The position numbers and the translations under genes are program-made. A stretch of DNA of 64,000 bases from Aspergillus flavus. Taxonomy: Eukaryota > Ascomycota > Eurotiomycetes > Eurotiales > Aspergillaceae. Shown here in pieces: positions 1-12,853 of this stretch. The notes beneath the pieces are model-generated. The model searched no databases. It was not told where the DNA came from and saw only the letters and a list, made by a program, of their open reading frames with translations. Positions within the stretch are counted from its first letter, which is position 1, and the number at the start of each line of letters is the position of its first letter. The stretch is taken from the NCBI RefSeq assembly GCF_009017415.1, contig NC_092409.1, positions 5,890,001-5,954,000 on the forward strand. The letters are read 5' to 3'.

Positions 1-578
1 ATATCACCGTATGTCTGGAGGTACCCCCAATAAAGGCCCGGTTCCATGTCTAGCATGACTCACATGGAGCTGAAGACATCCGGTAAAGTACCGGTTTTAA
101 AATGAGTTAAACTTCCGGGTGCTGTGACGTGGAACAGAGCTCCTACAGCTCAACTCCGCTGGAAGATGGCGCAGAGCGAAAATTTTCAGATCGCATCTTA
201 TCTTGTTATCTATATCCGAATTTACTGCAAACTTGTGGGTCTGAAGGGCCGTAAAGCCGACGGGATTGGTCTGGATGACGGAAATGCGGATGTAATCCGT
301 TCTATCTTCGGTATTACGGCATTACGGCGATCATTTTGCCAGGCACCAGGGACCATACTTATAAGAATTAAATCCCAGGGGTAAATCATGATAGAATTCG
401 TTGTTAAGCTACTAGGGTACTACAGTCTCCTTCTATCGATACGTCACTGTCAGTGTTGTATGAGTTGTGGATATCCTAGTGTGAGCAATCGGTATGATAT
501 ATGGACCTCATCACAGATCGATCAATAGCGTACTAAGAATAGCCAACATAGGGTGCGCCAATAATAGCGTTTTCCACC
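1..578. other. Intergenic region upstream of the ABC transporter
   Basis: No gene is supported here. Short open frames exist on the plus strand, but they lack splice signals, family motifs and fungal codon bias. The last 20 bases hold a good translation context (CCACCATGG) for the ABC transporter start at 579. The region probably serves as its promoter and 5' leader. Confidence 0.5.
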
Positions 579-3500
579 ATGGATACCCCATCCTCTGGCA
601 CTGTTGACTTAGAGCGCGGTGGCGGTGCGATTCGCAAACGTTTGACCCTTACCTTTCGAAACTTGAATGTCCGAGTCACAGCACCCGATGCAGCCCTAGG
701 CGATACACTACTGTCCTACGCCGACCCACGACAACTCCTAGATGTCTTTAGAAAAAGCCGAGGGAACAAAAGAGTAAGCACTGGAGCCATATACACTAGT
801 TTTGAATCAGCAGCTGACAGAAAATTAGACCATCCTGAAGGACATCAATGGACAAGTCAAACCGGGTGAAATGGTAAGGCGATAGAATTATTCTACACGA
901 CAGATGGGCTGATGCAACGATAGCTACTGGTGCTGGGCCGACCTGGTGCCGGATGCACTTCTTTCCTTCGAGTCCTTTCCAACGACCGAGATTCGTTCGA
1001 TGAAGTGAGTGGCGAGACACGTTATGGAAGTATGGACCATAAGGAGGCAAGGAAATTCCGACAGCAGATCATGTTCAACAATGAAGACGACATCCACTTT
1101 CCGACATTGACGGTCAACCGAACCATGAAGTTTGCTTTGAAAAACAAAGTCCCTCGAGAGCGTCCCGAACATCTTCAAGAGAAAAAGGAATACATCCAGG
1201 GCACGAGGGACGGTATCCTGGAGTCGCTGGGAATCGCGCATACCAAGAAGACATTAGTGGGAAATGAGTTCATCCGGGGTGTATCTGGTGGAGAGAGAAA
1301 GCGTGTATCTTTGGCTGAAGTAATGGCTGGACAGGTGAGACTCAATTCGGTAAGATAAGCGGAGAACAAGCGAGGCTGATATGTTATTCTAGAGTCCCGT
1401 CCAGTTCTGGGATAATCCAACTCGCGGTCTTGATTCAAAAACTGCAGTCGAATTCGCACGACTTCTGCGGCGGGAAGCGGACCAGAACGACAAGACCATG
1501 GTTGCCACCATGTACCAGGCTGGAAATGCTATCTACGACGAATTCGACAAGATCCTGGTACTTGCGGAAGGAAGAGTCATTTATTACGGCCCCAGAACTA
1601 TGGCACGGGCGTACTTTGAAGATATGGGATTTATTGTTCCAAAAGGTGCCAACATTGCCGATTTCCTCACTTCGGTCACGGTGATTACCGAACGTATTGT
1701 CCAACCAGGGCTGGAGGGGAAGGTTCCTAGTACTCCCGAGGAGTTTGAGTCTCGCTTTCTTGCAAGCGACATCAATACGCAGATGCTGGATGCTATTGAG
1801 CCACCGGAGAAACTTACGCACGAGAAGGACGACCTGGTCATGGCAGTGGCTAATGAGAAGAAGAAGAAACATCTTCCCCGGCCTCAGAGCGTGTACACGA
1901 CGAGCCTCTGGGACCAGATCTATGCTTGCACAGTTCGGTAAGTTGGGCCCTTGAGGTATTTGGATCGATATATGGAAGCACAAAGCTGACTTAGACAAGG
2001 CAATTCCAAATAATGGCAGGTGATAAACTGTCTCTTGCCATTAAAGTTGTCTCGGCCATTCTGCAGGCACTTGTCTGTGGCAGTATTTTCTATAATCTGA
2101 AACTGGATAGTTCCTCTATCTTCCTTCGCCCTGGTACACTCTTCTTTCCATGTCTTTACTTCCTGTTGGAAGGTTTGTCGGAAACAACAGGTGCATTCAT
2201 GGGTCGTCCTATTCTGTCCCGCCAAAAACGCTTTGGCTTCTACCGTCCAACTGCATTCTGCATTGCCAATGCCATCACAGATATACCGGTCGTGATCGTG
2301 CAAATTTCCTGCTTTTCGTTAATCTTGTACTTCATGTCTGCGTTGCAGATGGATGCAGGCAAGTTCTTTACCTACTGGATTATGCTGATCGCTCTTACTC
2401 TGTGTTACATGCAGCTTTTCCGGGCTGTCGGTGCGTTATGCAGGAAGTTTGGACTTGCATCCATGATCTCGGGATTCTTGTCGACAATCTTCTTCGTCTA
2501 CGGGGGTATGTGCCTTCAGAACTTAGACTAAGAATGGTACTAACTGCCGCAGGTTATCTTATCCCATTTGAGAAAATGCACGTTTGGTTCCGCTGGATCT
2601 TCTACCTCAATCCTGGTTCATATGCTTTTGAGGCACTCATGGCAAACGAGTTCACTGGCTTGAAGCTTGACTGCATCGAACCTGACTATATCCCTTATGG
2701 GACAGGTTATCCTGACTCGTCATCTGCCTATCGTGGCTGCTCCGTGCTTGGAAGTGATGAAAATGGACTCATTGATGGGGCCGCATATATTCGGGAACAG
2801 TACCACTATTCCCATGGTCATATCTGGCGCAGCTTCGGTGTCATCATTGGCATGTGGGCGTTTTTCATTTTCCTTACCTCTGTGGGTTTCGAAAAGCTCA
2901 ACAGTCAGGGCGGGTCATCCGTGCTCCTATATAAACGCGGAAGTCAGAAGAAGCGCACTCCAGATATGGAAAAGGGTCAGCAGAATATGTCCCAGCCAGC
3001 AGCAAATACCGGTGCTCTTGCAAATACCGCCAAACAGTCAACTTTTACGTGGAACAATCTTGACTATCATGTCCCTTTCCATGGTGAGAAAAAGCAACTT
3101 CTGAATCAGGTGTTTGGTTATGTAAAGCCTGGAAACCTCGTCGCCCTCATGGGTTGCTCTGGTGCAGGAAAGACTACGTACGTATTCTGGTTCATTTATT
3201 TTTAGGCCCAGACTAATTTACCTTACAGGCTGCTCGACGTCTTGGCTCAACGCAAAGATAGCGGCGAGATCTACGGGTCCATCCTAATTGACGGCCGACC
3301 CCAAGGGATTAGCTTCCAGCGAACCACGGGTTATTGTGAGCAGATGGATGTCCACGAAGCAAGCGCGACGGTCCGGGAAGCACTGGAATTCTCTGCTCTT
3401 CTCCGTCAGCCTGCATCAGTTCCTCGCGAAGAAAAGCTGGCATACGTGGATCATATTATTGATTTGCTAGAGCTGAGCGACATCAGTGACGCTCTGATTG

Positions 3501-5359
3501 GCAGTACGTTGTCGTCCACAATCCTTGTATACTTTGCAGTTTACTAACTCCTGTAGTTCCCGGAGCTGGTCTCAGCATCGAGCAGCGGAAGAGAGTCACA
3601 CTAGGTGTTGAATTGGTGGCTAAGCCGACTCTGCTATTCCTCGATGAGCCTACGTCAGGTCTAGACGGCCAATCAGCCTACAACATCATTCGATTTCTGA
3701 GGAAATTAGTGGATGGTGGTCAAGCAGTATTGGTAGGTCTTCTCACAATTGCTATATACTTATAGCAACTAATAAACCATAGTGCACCATTCACCAACCC
3801 TCTGCTGTATTGTTTGATGCATTCGATTCGTTACTCCTCCTGGCTAAGGGTGGTAAAATGACATACTTCGGCGAGAGTAAGTCCTTTTATCCTTTTATAG
3901 TACGAGAAAATGGGTCTAATAGAGTGTAGCCGGCCAAGATTCCGCTAAGGTATTGGACTATTTCGCAAAGAACGGCGCTCCCTGCGAACCTGATGTCAAC
4001 CCAGCCGAGCATATTGTCGAGGTCATTCAGGGCAATACTGAGAAGAAAATTGACTGGGTTGAAGTCTGGAACCAATCTGAGGAGCGCCAGCGAGCCATGA
4101 CCGAATTGGAAGCTTTGAACAATGATCGGAAAGCGAACACACAGGAGGAGGAAGATCAGTCGGACTTCGCAACTTCTCACTGGTTCCAATTCAAGATGGT
4201 CTTGCGCCGTCTCATGATCCAATTGTGGCGGTCACCGGTGAGTTATTGCTCTTTGAACAACACCATGCAATGAAGACTGAACATTATCAAGGACTATATC
4301 TGGAGCAAGATCATTTTGCATGTCTTCGCAGCCCTGTTCAGCGGTTTCACATTTTGGAAAATGGGTAACGGCACGTTTGACCTCCAACTTCGGCTCTTCG
4401 CTATCTTCAACTTCGTTTTCGTCGCTCCGGCATGTATCAACCAGATGCAACCATTCTTCTTGCACAACCGCGATATTTTCGAGACCCGCGAAAAGAAGGT
4501 GGGTCATTTCTCATAGACAGTTTTACTTCCAGAGGTGACTTTTACTAACAAAAGCTAGTCCAAAACATACCATTGGCTCGCCTTTATCGGCGCTCAAGCC
4601 GTCTCGGAAATTCCGTACCTCATCATTTGTGCAACTCTGTACTTCGCATGCTGGTACTTCACTGCAGGCTTCCCTGTCGAGGCTAGCATCTCCGGCCATG
4701 TATATTTGCAGATGATCTGTTGGTCCCACTACTGCAAATTAAGAGACATTGAACTGACCCAATACAGTTTACGAATTCCTCTACACATCGATCGGCCAAG
4801 CCATTGCCGCATATGCACCAAACGAATACTTCGCCGCTATCATGAACCCCATCATTCTCGGTGCCGGCCTGGTCTCTTTCTGCGGCGTTGTCGTTCCCTA
4901 CTCAGCGCTGCAGCCCTTCTGGCGCTACTGGATGTACTACCTGGATCCATTCACGTACCTAGTCGGCGGACTTCTGGGTGAGGTCCTCTGGGATGTGAAG
5001 GTGGAGTGTAAAGCGTCCGAGCTTGTGCATTTCAGCGCACCATCCGGCCAGACATGCGGCCAGTACATGGCCGACTTCCTTAGCGAGCAAGCGGGTTATC
5101 TTCTCGACCCGAATTCAACCTCTAGCTGCTCGTTTTGCCAGTACTCTACTGGAGCGGACTATGCCAAGACGTTCAACCTGAAGGAGAAGTACTATTCTTG
5201 GAGAGATGTAAGTCGATCGCTCGTTGGATTAACAAGAAAGGATACTGACTGTGGACGCAGACTGGAATTACTGCACTTTTCTGTATCAGTTCTTACGCAC
5301 TGGTGTTCTTGATGATGAAGTTGAGGAGTAAGAAGACTAAGAGTGCGAGGTCGGAGTAG
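579..5359 (+). CDS. PDR-type (ABC-G) full-size ABC transporter
   Basis: Plasma-membrane drug or metabolite efflux pump of the fungal pleiotropic drug resistance family, with the order NBD1-TMD1-NBD2-TMD2. Exons: 579-773, 829-873, 924-1334, 1393-1937, 2000-2505, 2553-3177, 3229-3503, 3557-3732, 3783-3876, 3930-4237, 4292-4498, 4559-4718, 4768-5207, 5261-5359. They sum to 4086 nt, giving 1361 aa. NBD1 has the degenerate Walker [10 protein letters not shown] (Cys for Lys, normal in this family) and signature [11 protein letters not shown]2 has canonical GCSGAGKTT, the degenerate signature LSIEQRKR, Walker [14 protein letters not shown] and the H-loop TIHQPS. PDR-type hydrophobic blocks follow each NBD. 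The start lies in a near-ideal CCACCATGG context. I see no break. The substrate cannot be told from sequence. No secondary-metabolite synthase adjoins it in the window, although its left side is not visible. Confidence 0.93.
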
Positions 5360-7037
5360 TTTATTTCGCCTTGCATGGAAGCTATTAGACATAGACTTGC
5401 ACATATTGCCTTCAATTGTGGATACAATATATAGATCGAGCGGTATATACAGATAGATATAGATCTTACTAGACTAATACATTGCCATTGAAAATTAATG
5501 TGGATTAACTTTAAGAAGATGGTAACCCTGCTTCTTTCGGGCTTTGTCGTTTGACTCCACTGCGGATAGAGGACCAGAAAGATTGTCCTTGGCTATATCA
5601 GTGCCACTCTATCTACAAAAGTTGCTATACTCTCAACTTTTTGGTCGCCTTTGGGTAGCTATCAGCAGTGAATATATCTTATATCCCACTCGACCAAAAT
5701 GCCAATGACATCAAGGTTGCGCCTTGACTACCATATCCCCAACAATATATATCTTCACTCTATAGAAGGTGAATAATCATCGTCTTACCCCTTTCCCAAA
5801 TTACACATAGTTATCGTTTGATTGAATTATCCCAAATACTACTAGTATGCCATGCGACGTCAATGAGATGACAAGGTCTGATCAGGTGATTAGCCTACCC
5901 TACTCTGCAAGGGGCATGCCAAAGGAAGAAATATATATGGCCAATTGTCATATTTCACCCACATAAAATAAGAAAAATGTATCTACCGAGCTGCCCACGT
6001 ATATATGCCGAAAACCTTAGGCCTGGACGTGTACCAAGACTCTCGCTTATAAAAATCACGAAAATTCGTTGGGTGCTGATCAGTCAGAATGCGGGGAAGG
6101 TTTTTGGGATCCGGGGGAAAACTTCGCCAAGACTTTTTCTCACGATCAGCATTTTAATTTTGTCTATCAACCACCTTTTCACTCAGATGACAGCGACTTG
6201 CATTCACCAGAAACACCTCTATAGCTGACAGCTGTAGTAGGAAATGCTTTAGTCGCTCTTTTGTCTATCTTTACTCTATTTATTCACAATTCCGTCTGTT
6301 CTTTCTCCTTGTCTCAAACTCTCAACGCACCCAGCTGACTGAATATAGACGAGGTCTAATAAATTCCCCGCATAAGTTCATTGGTTTAGACACATGGCAT
6401 ACTTCGACTATCCACGGTTGGCAACGCCCATGATCTTTATGCTGGCGAATCTCGTGTCTCACAGCAGCTTCCTTTCAGCGGAGCGCTTCTTGGCAACTTG
6501 GCTCATGAAGAGCTTTGACGTTGGCCTCCCTACGATAGGCCGAATCTTCCGGAGTCAGCATCAGCTTGAATGATTCCGCCAACGGCCAAGAGCGCCACGA
6601 AACTTTGGAAGCTCCAACAGAAGGGATTGTTGACCTGGTTTAGTTCTCTTCCCAACATCCATTGCCGCGGCTCGCCTATCACCCCGGCTTAAGGAATGAA
6701 TGCAATTACCATGCAGCTCGGCAATTCCATGAATGACATGGTACTGCGTCTTCTGTCTCTTGGGAGCTAGTGACCCTTCCGGTTTAACTACCGTGAATTA
6801 AAGCCAAGTCCTTTGAAACGGACCAGTGAACATGTCGTATTCTAGGCCATGTGGTTGACGGCCTGAAGTTTGAGGCTCCCAGGTGTCCAATGCCCAGACT
6901 CTGGCAGCGAAAATCTGCTCAACCCCAGATCCTGCACACTTGCAATCATCCGAACCTCATTCCCGCACTGGCTTTCGGCAAATCCGACCTGCGTCTTGCA
7001 TCCGACTGTCATCGGTGGATGTATTTTTCACTTTGTG

Positions 7038-7043
7038 TATAAA
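7038..7043 (+). promoter_or_regulatory. Candidate TATA box of the 7170 carrier gene
   Basis: TATAAA lies 127 bp upstream of the ATG at 7170. The position is compatible with a core promoter and a leader of roughly 100 nt. The call is by motif only. Confidence 0.4.
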
Positions 7044-7151
7044 TCCACCCCACACCCCCCTTACATGCCTACTGAACTGGGGAACATAGGAGGATGCATG
7101 GATAGCAGCATCGGCAACTGTTCACCTGACTACTGGTTCTTGAGCTCACTG

Positions 7152-7157
7152 TGATAA
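7152..7157 (+). promoter_or_regulatory. GATA-factor site (HGATAR) next to the carrier start
   Basis: TGATAA matches the HGATAR target of the nitrogen regulator AreA and ends 12 bp before the ATG. Nitrogen control would suit a Dal5/Tna1-type carrier. The motif is short and often arises by chance, and this position is probably inside the leader. Confidence 0.25.
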
Positions 7158-7169
7158 GATTAAGCTAGC

Positions 7170-8795
7170 ATGGCGACCGAAAAGGGTGCCTTGGACGGTG
7201 TGGCGGATGAGAAGGCCGAAAATGCTCACGCTAGCAATGTCATCGCTGCGGCCGAACGTGGCCAGGCTGCGACTGATCAATATGGTCGCGTACTGATTGA
7301 GTTCGATCGTGCTGCTGAACGTCGCCTACGACTGAAGATCGATCTGTGCATTGTCCCGACTGTGGCATTGCTCTATCTATTTTGTTTTATTGACCGCGCC
7401 AATATCGGTAGGTCACCTCCATTGCGGGCTGATACGCGACGCAAAGCTATCTTATACTACATGTTACTAGTGTAGCCGGGCACTAACCAAGACTACATTG
7501 TAGGGAACGCCAAACTCGCCGGGCTAGAGAAAGATTTAGGCCTCACGGGGAACGATTACAATACCGTCTTATCTATATTCTATATTTCATACATTATCTT
7601 CGAGATTCCATGCAACATCGCTTGCAAATGGATGGGGCCAGGCTGGTTTCTTCCTACGACCACCTTATTATTCGGGGTTTGCTCCCTTGGAACGGCTTTC
7701 GTCCAGGATATCCACGCGGCATCCGGAGTCCGGTTCCTCCTTGGGATATTCGAAGCAGGCATGTTACCTGGAATTGCCTATTACCTTTCGCGCTGGTATC
7801 GGCGTAGTGAGCTTGCATTCCGCCTGGCGCTCTACATCGTCATGGCACCACTCGCCGGTGCTTTTGGCGGCCTCCTCGCATCGGCAATCTTAACGCTCGA
7901 TTCTTTTGGCAGCCTGCACACCTGGCGCATGATCTTCGCGATCGAGGGCATTATCACGATTGGTCTCGGCCTCATCGCCTTTGTCACTCTAACTGACCGG
8001 CCTGAGACCGCACGCTGGTTGACACAGGAAGAGAAAGACCTTGCCATTGCCCGGTTGAAGGCGGAGCGTGTCTCGACCACGGAAGTGCTAGACAAGATGG
8101 ATCGCACCAAGATGCTGCTTGGCATCTTTAATCCGGTCACATTGTCAACGTCGTTTATCTTTTTGCTCAATAACATCACCGTGCAGGGATTAGCATTCTT
8201 CGCTCCGACCATTGTCCGGACTATTTATCCGAACGCCAGCGTTGTTTCACAACAATTACACACCGTGCCCCCCTACGTGGTCGGCGCTTTCTTCACCGTT
8301 CTGTTCCCCTTCCTCAGCTGGCGCTTCGACAACCGCATGGTGTACTTTGTCATCGCACCTCCCCTCATGATTATCGGTTATATCATGTTTTTGGCCAGCA
8401 CCGAGCCCATGGTGCGGTATGGTGCTACCTTCCTGATTGCATGCGGCGCGTTCTCATTTGGCGCCCTTTGCAATGCCCACGTTTCGAACAACGTAGTATC
8501 GGATACGGCGCGATCGTCGGCGATCGGAACGACCGTAATGTTCGGCAACCTGGGCGGACTGATTTCCACCTGGTCATTCTTACCGTTTGATGCACCAAAT
8601 TATCATATCGGCAATGGCCTCAACCTGGCCACGTCAACATTGACTATGATCCTCGGGGCCTGCCTTTGGATGTGGATGAAATGGGATAACAAGAGGCGGG
8701 ATAAGGTGGACATCGATCAGGCTCTGCGGGGCATGTCCCAGAAACAGATCCAGGATCTAGACTGGCGCAACCCGGCCTTCCGATGGCGGACGTAG
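7170..8795 (+). CDS. MFS anion:cation symporter (allantoate/nicotinate permease type)
   Basis: Plasma-membrane carrier for a small organic anion, in the fungal Dal5/Tna1 family. Exons 7170-7407 and 7504-8795 sum to 1530 nt, giving 509 aa, the usual length. The intron splits the codon for Gly in DRANIGNAKL, a conserved stretch after TM1. Visible family features: a long acidic and hydrophilic N-terminus (residues 1-50), the YLFCFIDRANIG block, RFLLGIFEAGMLPG before TM5, WRMIFAIEGIITI at TM6, DRPETARWLT at the central loop, and a C-terminal half ending DLDWRNPAFRWRT, a tail common in this family. The true substrate (nicotinate, allantoate, peptide or another anion) is not determinable. Three relatives of this superfamily, two of them damaged, occur at 31.8-38.8 kb. 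Confidence 0.92.
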
Positions 8796-10805
8796 AGTCG
8801 CGGACAGGGGGTTTTTATTTTGGTCATTTCGCTTGTGCCTAATATAGGGAGGCAGGGGTTTCATTTATGTATCGATGCATGCATAGACCTGCATGGTGTC
8901 AGGAGAGGGATACATGGTATGTGTTTATTCATTAGTCTGTAAATTTAAATCAATAAGAGTGGCCAGATTCAACTTGGAGCCTTTGTTGCCGTCGATCACA
9001 GCTTTATCTGAATCACACACGGGAAATGTTTACGCAGGAACTTGCCGGATAGCCGTAATATACGCCAATGAAGCCCCAACGGCCGAGTGGACAAACAGTC
9101 CGTATTATCCTTGTGGGCGGGTGAGAATAGCCACGGGTGCTAATGTGTGTTTACTACTCCTGGTAGTTGGACTTTATGGCGCGACAGGTCACGGTCTCGC
9201 CGAAACCCTACTCGGAGACAAATCCATCCAGCGCCTCCCAACAAATGACAAAATTTTTCGCGCTCTTTGACCTCCTGTCAATTGCCTATCAGTGCCACGG
9301 CTTCCCCATCATGTCTTCGGATCTCACCGATCCGTCGGGATTTGGGTTCCTGAGGGTTAAGCCAGTGTCTGCTTGGGCTATTTAGCTGTGGGCTGTTATG
9401 CCGTAATCGGCCACGTCGGTGTGAGTCCGGTCCAGATGACTAGCGCTGAGGCGACTGGAAAACGACTGGGTAGACCGAGGAAGACTAGCAAGGACCAGGA
9501 ATCCTTCGCGGGGAGAGACCTGGGGGCGAACATGCATTTCTAATGAGTATAGACCGGGCTAGTCCACACAGTCGTGAGACCTTCGCTTCCTTTTTTAACA
9601 AGGGTGGGGATGAGTTAGTAATTTTTTCCCATTTATTTGCCGGATACGTTACATTTCTCCTAATTAGCTTCTAAGTTAGGGTTTTCGAGGTCCACTTTCC
9701 CCAGAAAGAGCCAAAGAAATCTTGGCCACCACATGTGGATCGGCAGAGTCCGTGCTGGAAGAGCCACTCATTCCGTTTGCTCTAATGTCCCCGGTCACCA
9801 GTCAGGAAGGTCGAACATTGCTCCTCAAGAACCCCACCTGCTACGCTATATCCCGCATTCCTCGTGACGTCCGGTAAACTCGTGGTGCCCTCCCTTTCCC
9901 CAGGTCTGCCAAGCAGTCCGGCCGGAGAATTTTCTCGCGTTTGGGCCCGGGTGACGCCAGATGCTTTTCGGACGTTGACCGAAATCGTCCCAGAGCCTAA
10001 GTATTACCGACATTGCTCCTGCTAGATTAGACTAGATGTGATCCAGATCCGAAGCCGGGGAAAGATCCTTTTTTTTTTTCGGCCGTAAAACAACTGGGTC
10101 CATGTGATTACTTAGTTGTGCATGGCAGGGATATGTAGGAAAGTGCAGCAACTAGTACGGAGATGATGCATCAGCAGATTGGCCCTTGTTTAAAACTTTT
10201 CTACGATTTCTTTGTTTCATTCCTGTTTCTTTTCGTGGCTATTGCGGCTGGAAAAGTAGGATATTACGGCTTGGAAAAAAGGGCTGCTACACAATGAGCA
10301 CAACGCCGAGGATGAGTTAAGAGCTAATAAGCTCATCTCGAGGCTTCGGAACCTGACCGATGGAAGACACGCACCCAAGGCTTGCGCCCTACCTGTACCC
10401 CGGGCTTAAGCACCCTTGGCGACATCCAGCTCTTGGCCAACGCAGGCCCACCGCGCAAAGTTTCCTGTTATGGTGAATGGTAAACCCATTGACATTGTTT
10501 TTTGTAGCTTTAGGGTTAGGAGTGTATGGATTTTACCTTTGGGTAATCGTCAGTTATTCCGACGAGTCTCCCCACGCTTTGTATCATCCCCCGCATTGTT
10601 AGATGTCACCACCATGTGAGAAAAAAAAATCCCCCAATGGGTGGGATCGTCTGGGGTATATAAGAACCTGGTCATCCGGCCTCCCTGTCCGTGTCACCAT
10701 TGCGTTGTCACCCCTCTTCTCTTTAACACTCGCGTGCTCGGTCTCCTTACTTGACTCTCACGCCAAAACGGCACTGAAGACAACGCAAGTCTTCCCTCTA
10801 CCACA
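8796..10805. other. Gene-free region of 2.0 kb upstream of the sugar porter
   Basis: No coding region is supported. The stretch contains several homopolymer runs (for example T at about 10071-10079 and A at 10620-10629). CTGGGG at 10651-10656 fits the SYGGRG target of the carbon repressor CreA and lies directly before the TATA box of the downstream gene. A long, complex upstream region suits a regulated nutrient carrier, but no operator can be proven by reading. Confidence 0.4.
10657..10663 (+). promoter_or_regulatory. TATA box of the sugar porter
   Basis: TATATAA lies 143 bp before the ATG at 10806, followed by a pyrimidine-rich leader typical of strongly expressed fungal genes. A CreA-like CTGGGG abuts it on the left. 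Confidence 0.5.
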
Positions 10806-12642
10806 ATGGCGGGCGCAAAGAAACCCGTCAATATTTTCCAGCTCAAAAACCTGGGCGATCCCAAACAGGTCTACAACTGGAGACTATGGCTTGCTGTCAT
10901 CTCTTTCGGGCTCATGGGCGCTGCTCGAGGTGTGGATGAGGGCTTGATCTCTGGTGCCTTCAACTCCAAGGATTTCCAAAGAACCATCCACTACGATTCG
11001 TACAGTAAAGTCGAGCAGACCAACATCAAGGCCAATGTCTCCGCCATGGTCCAGATTGGCTCTGTCGGCGGTGCTCTCTTGTAAGGATAACCATATCTCT
11101 GGCGATACTCTCCATACCTCAATACTAAATCTTTGTTTCCAGTGCCTTCTTAGTTTGCGATCGCATCGGCCGTCTCTGGGCTACCCGTCAGCTCTGTGTC
11201 CTGTGGATCGTTGGTATTGCTATCTTCATGGGAGCTAATGGTAACCTGGGTGCTATCTATGCTGGCCGTTTTGTTGCCGGTTTGGGTGTCGGTCAGACAG
11301 TTGTGGTTGGCCCTGTGTATCTTGCAGAAATCGTAAGTGAAGCACATTCTTCTATGAAGAGATCGTCGGCTCACCATCATAGGCCCCCGCATCAGTCCGT
11401 GGTCTCTGTACCTGTGTGTTCACTGGCTTTGTCTACCTCGGTATCGTCCTTGCCTACTTCACCAACTATGGCTGCCAAGTGAACCTTGGAGACAACACAC
11501 ACAAGCGTTGGGTTAGTGCATTTCATCCCTGACAACGGTCGCTAGATATCCTAACTCCTCAATAGGAAGTGCCCACCAGTTTGCACATCATCTTCGCCGG
11601 CCTTATCTTCCTCCTTTCCTTCACCCAGTACGAGTCCCCTCGCTACCTGGTCAAGAAAGGAAAGTATGATGAGGCCTTGAGGAATTTGTCGCGTGTCAGA
11701 CATCTCCCGGAGGACCACGAGTACGTCGTCGAGGAAATGACCGCCATCCGGACCTCACATGAGGCCGAGATGGAAGCTACAATGGGATCTGGTCCTATAG
11801 GAGTGATCAAAGAAGCCTTCCTGGTTCCCAGCAACCTGTACCGTCTATACCTCGCCCTGATGGCTCAGCTCCTTTCCCAGTGGTCTGGTGCCGGTTCGAT
11901 CACCCTGTATGCCCCCGATCTGTTCGCCCTGCTCGGCATCACTGGGTCGAACGAATCGCTCCTGATCACCGGTATCTTCGGTATTGTCAAGTTGGTTGCT
12001 GCTATCATTTGCGCCTTATTCCTGGTCGACGTGATCGGCCGCAAGCGCTCGTTGCTTATCGGTATCACATTCCAGGCGATCTCCATGATCTACGTGGCTG
12101 GCTTCCTCACTAGTGTCCCGGAGATGGGCGTCGTGGACGACTTCGTGCTCCCAGAAAACAAGCTCGGTCCCAGCCGAGGCGCCATTGCAATGATCTACAT
12201 TTCCGGATTCGGCTGGGCCCTCGGCTGGAACTCCATGCAGTATCTCCTCACAGCTGAGCTGTTCCCCCTCCGTATCCGTGCGCTGGCGACTTCCCTGGCG
12301 ATGACCCTGCACTTCGTCAACCAGTACGGTAACTCGCGTGCCGTGCCTAACATGCTCCTCGGCACGGACCACGGCGGTATTACCCCCATGGGTACCTTCT
12401 GGTTCTTCTCCGCGGTGACCGTCATCGGCTGGTTCTGGGTGCTATTCACCGTTCCCGAGACGGCGGGCCGTAGTCTGGAGACCATTGACCGATTGTTCGA
12501 GCTGCCCTGGTACAAGATCGGTCTGTACGGTGCTCGGGATGCCGAGCAGCGCGACATGGTCATGTCGGATAAGGCGCAGATCGCGGAACAGTCCAGCCAC
12601 GTAGAGAACGTGGGGAGCAGGGACAACACTACAAGGGTCTAG
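10806..12642 (+). CDS. MFS sugar porter (sugar/quinate type)
   Basis: Proton-coupled monosaccharide or polyol/quinate-type uptake carrier of the plasma membrane. Exons 10806-11080, 11143-11332, 11383-11511 and 11566-12642 sum to 1671 nt, giving 556 aa. Twelve hydrophobic segments are apparent. Family motifs: CDRIGRLWATRQ after TM2 (the G-R-[KR] type loop), AGRFVAGLGVG at TM4, YESPRYLVKKGKYDEA (PESPR motif) after TM6, DVIGRKRSLL at the second half, and PETAGRSLETID after TM12. The central loop GSGPIGVIKEAFL precedes TM7. The tail after residue 520 is hydrophilic. It looks intact. The substrate is not assignable without a phylogeny against QutD, RhtA and hexose carriers. Confidence 0.92.
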
Positions 12643-12735
12643 ATGAGCAGTTATGATGATATTCCTCTATTATGTTATATGTACAATGAGATGAGCCAAC
12701 ATCCGTTGAACGGATATAATTCCTAGTATCAACGA

Positions 12736-12761
12736 ACTTACGAAGCTTACTTACGAAGCTA
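12736..12761. repeat. Tandem 13-bp duplication in the 3' region of the sugar porter
   Basis: ACTTACGAAGCTT is followed immediately by a second copy that differs only in its last base. It lies about 95 bp after the stop codon, so probably in or just after the 3' UTR. A replication-slippage duplication is the simplest explanation. Confidence 0.7.
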
Positions 12762-12853
12762 AGAATACAAATAAATTATAACATCAGAATCCTTATTCAT
12801 TATCCATGACCCATACATAACATCTAATCATCACATCACAAATTACACAATAT

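Larger units (their letters stand above)
5360..7169. other. Gene-free region of 1.8 kb
   Basis: No coding region is supported. The DNA is AT-rich around 5400-5900 and near-random afterwards. Short open frames at about 5977-6228 and 6851-7154 have no family features or splice support. The right end is the promoter of the downstream carrier, with a TATAAA at 7038-7043 and a GATA-type element at 7152-7157. Confidence 0.5.

Noticed and set aside
2150..3205. 351-codon open frame in the ABC gene as a separate gene
   Set aside because: Its first part is out of frame with the family and its second part is exon 6 of the transporter; it is an artefact of reading through an intron.
579..5359. Degenerate Walker A in the first nucleotide-binding domain as a defect
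   Set aside because: Cys in place of Lys is the normal state in fungal PDR transporters.
9076..9086. GGCCGAGTGGA, similar to the A box of tRNA-Ser/Leu
   Set aside because: No T-arm sequence or matching stem follows within 100 bp.
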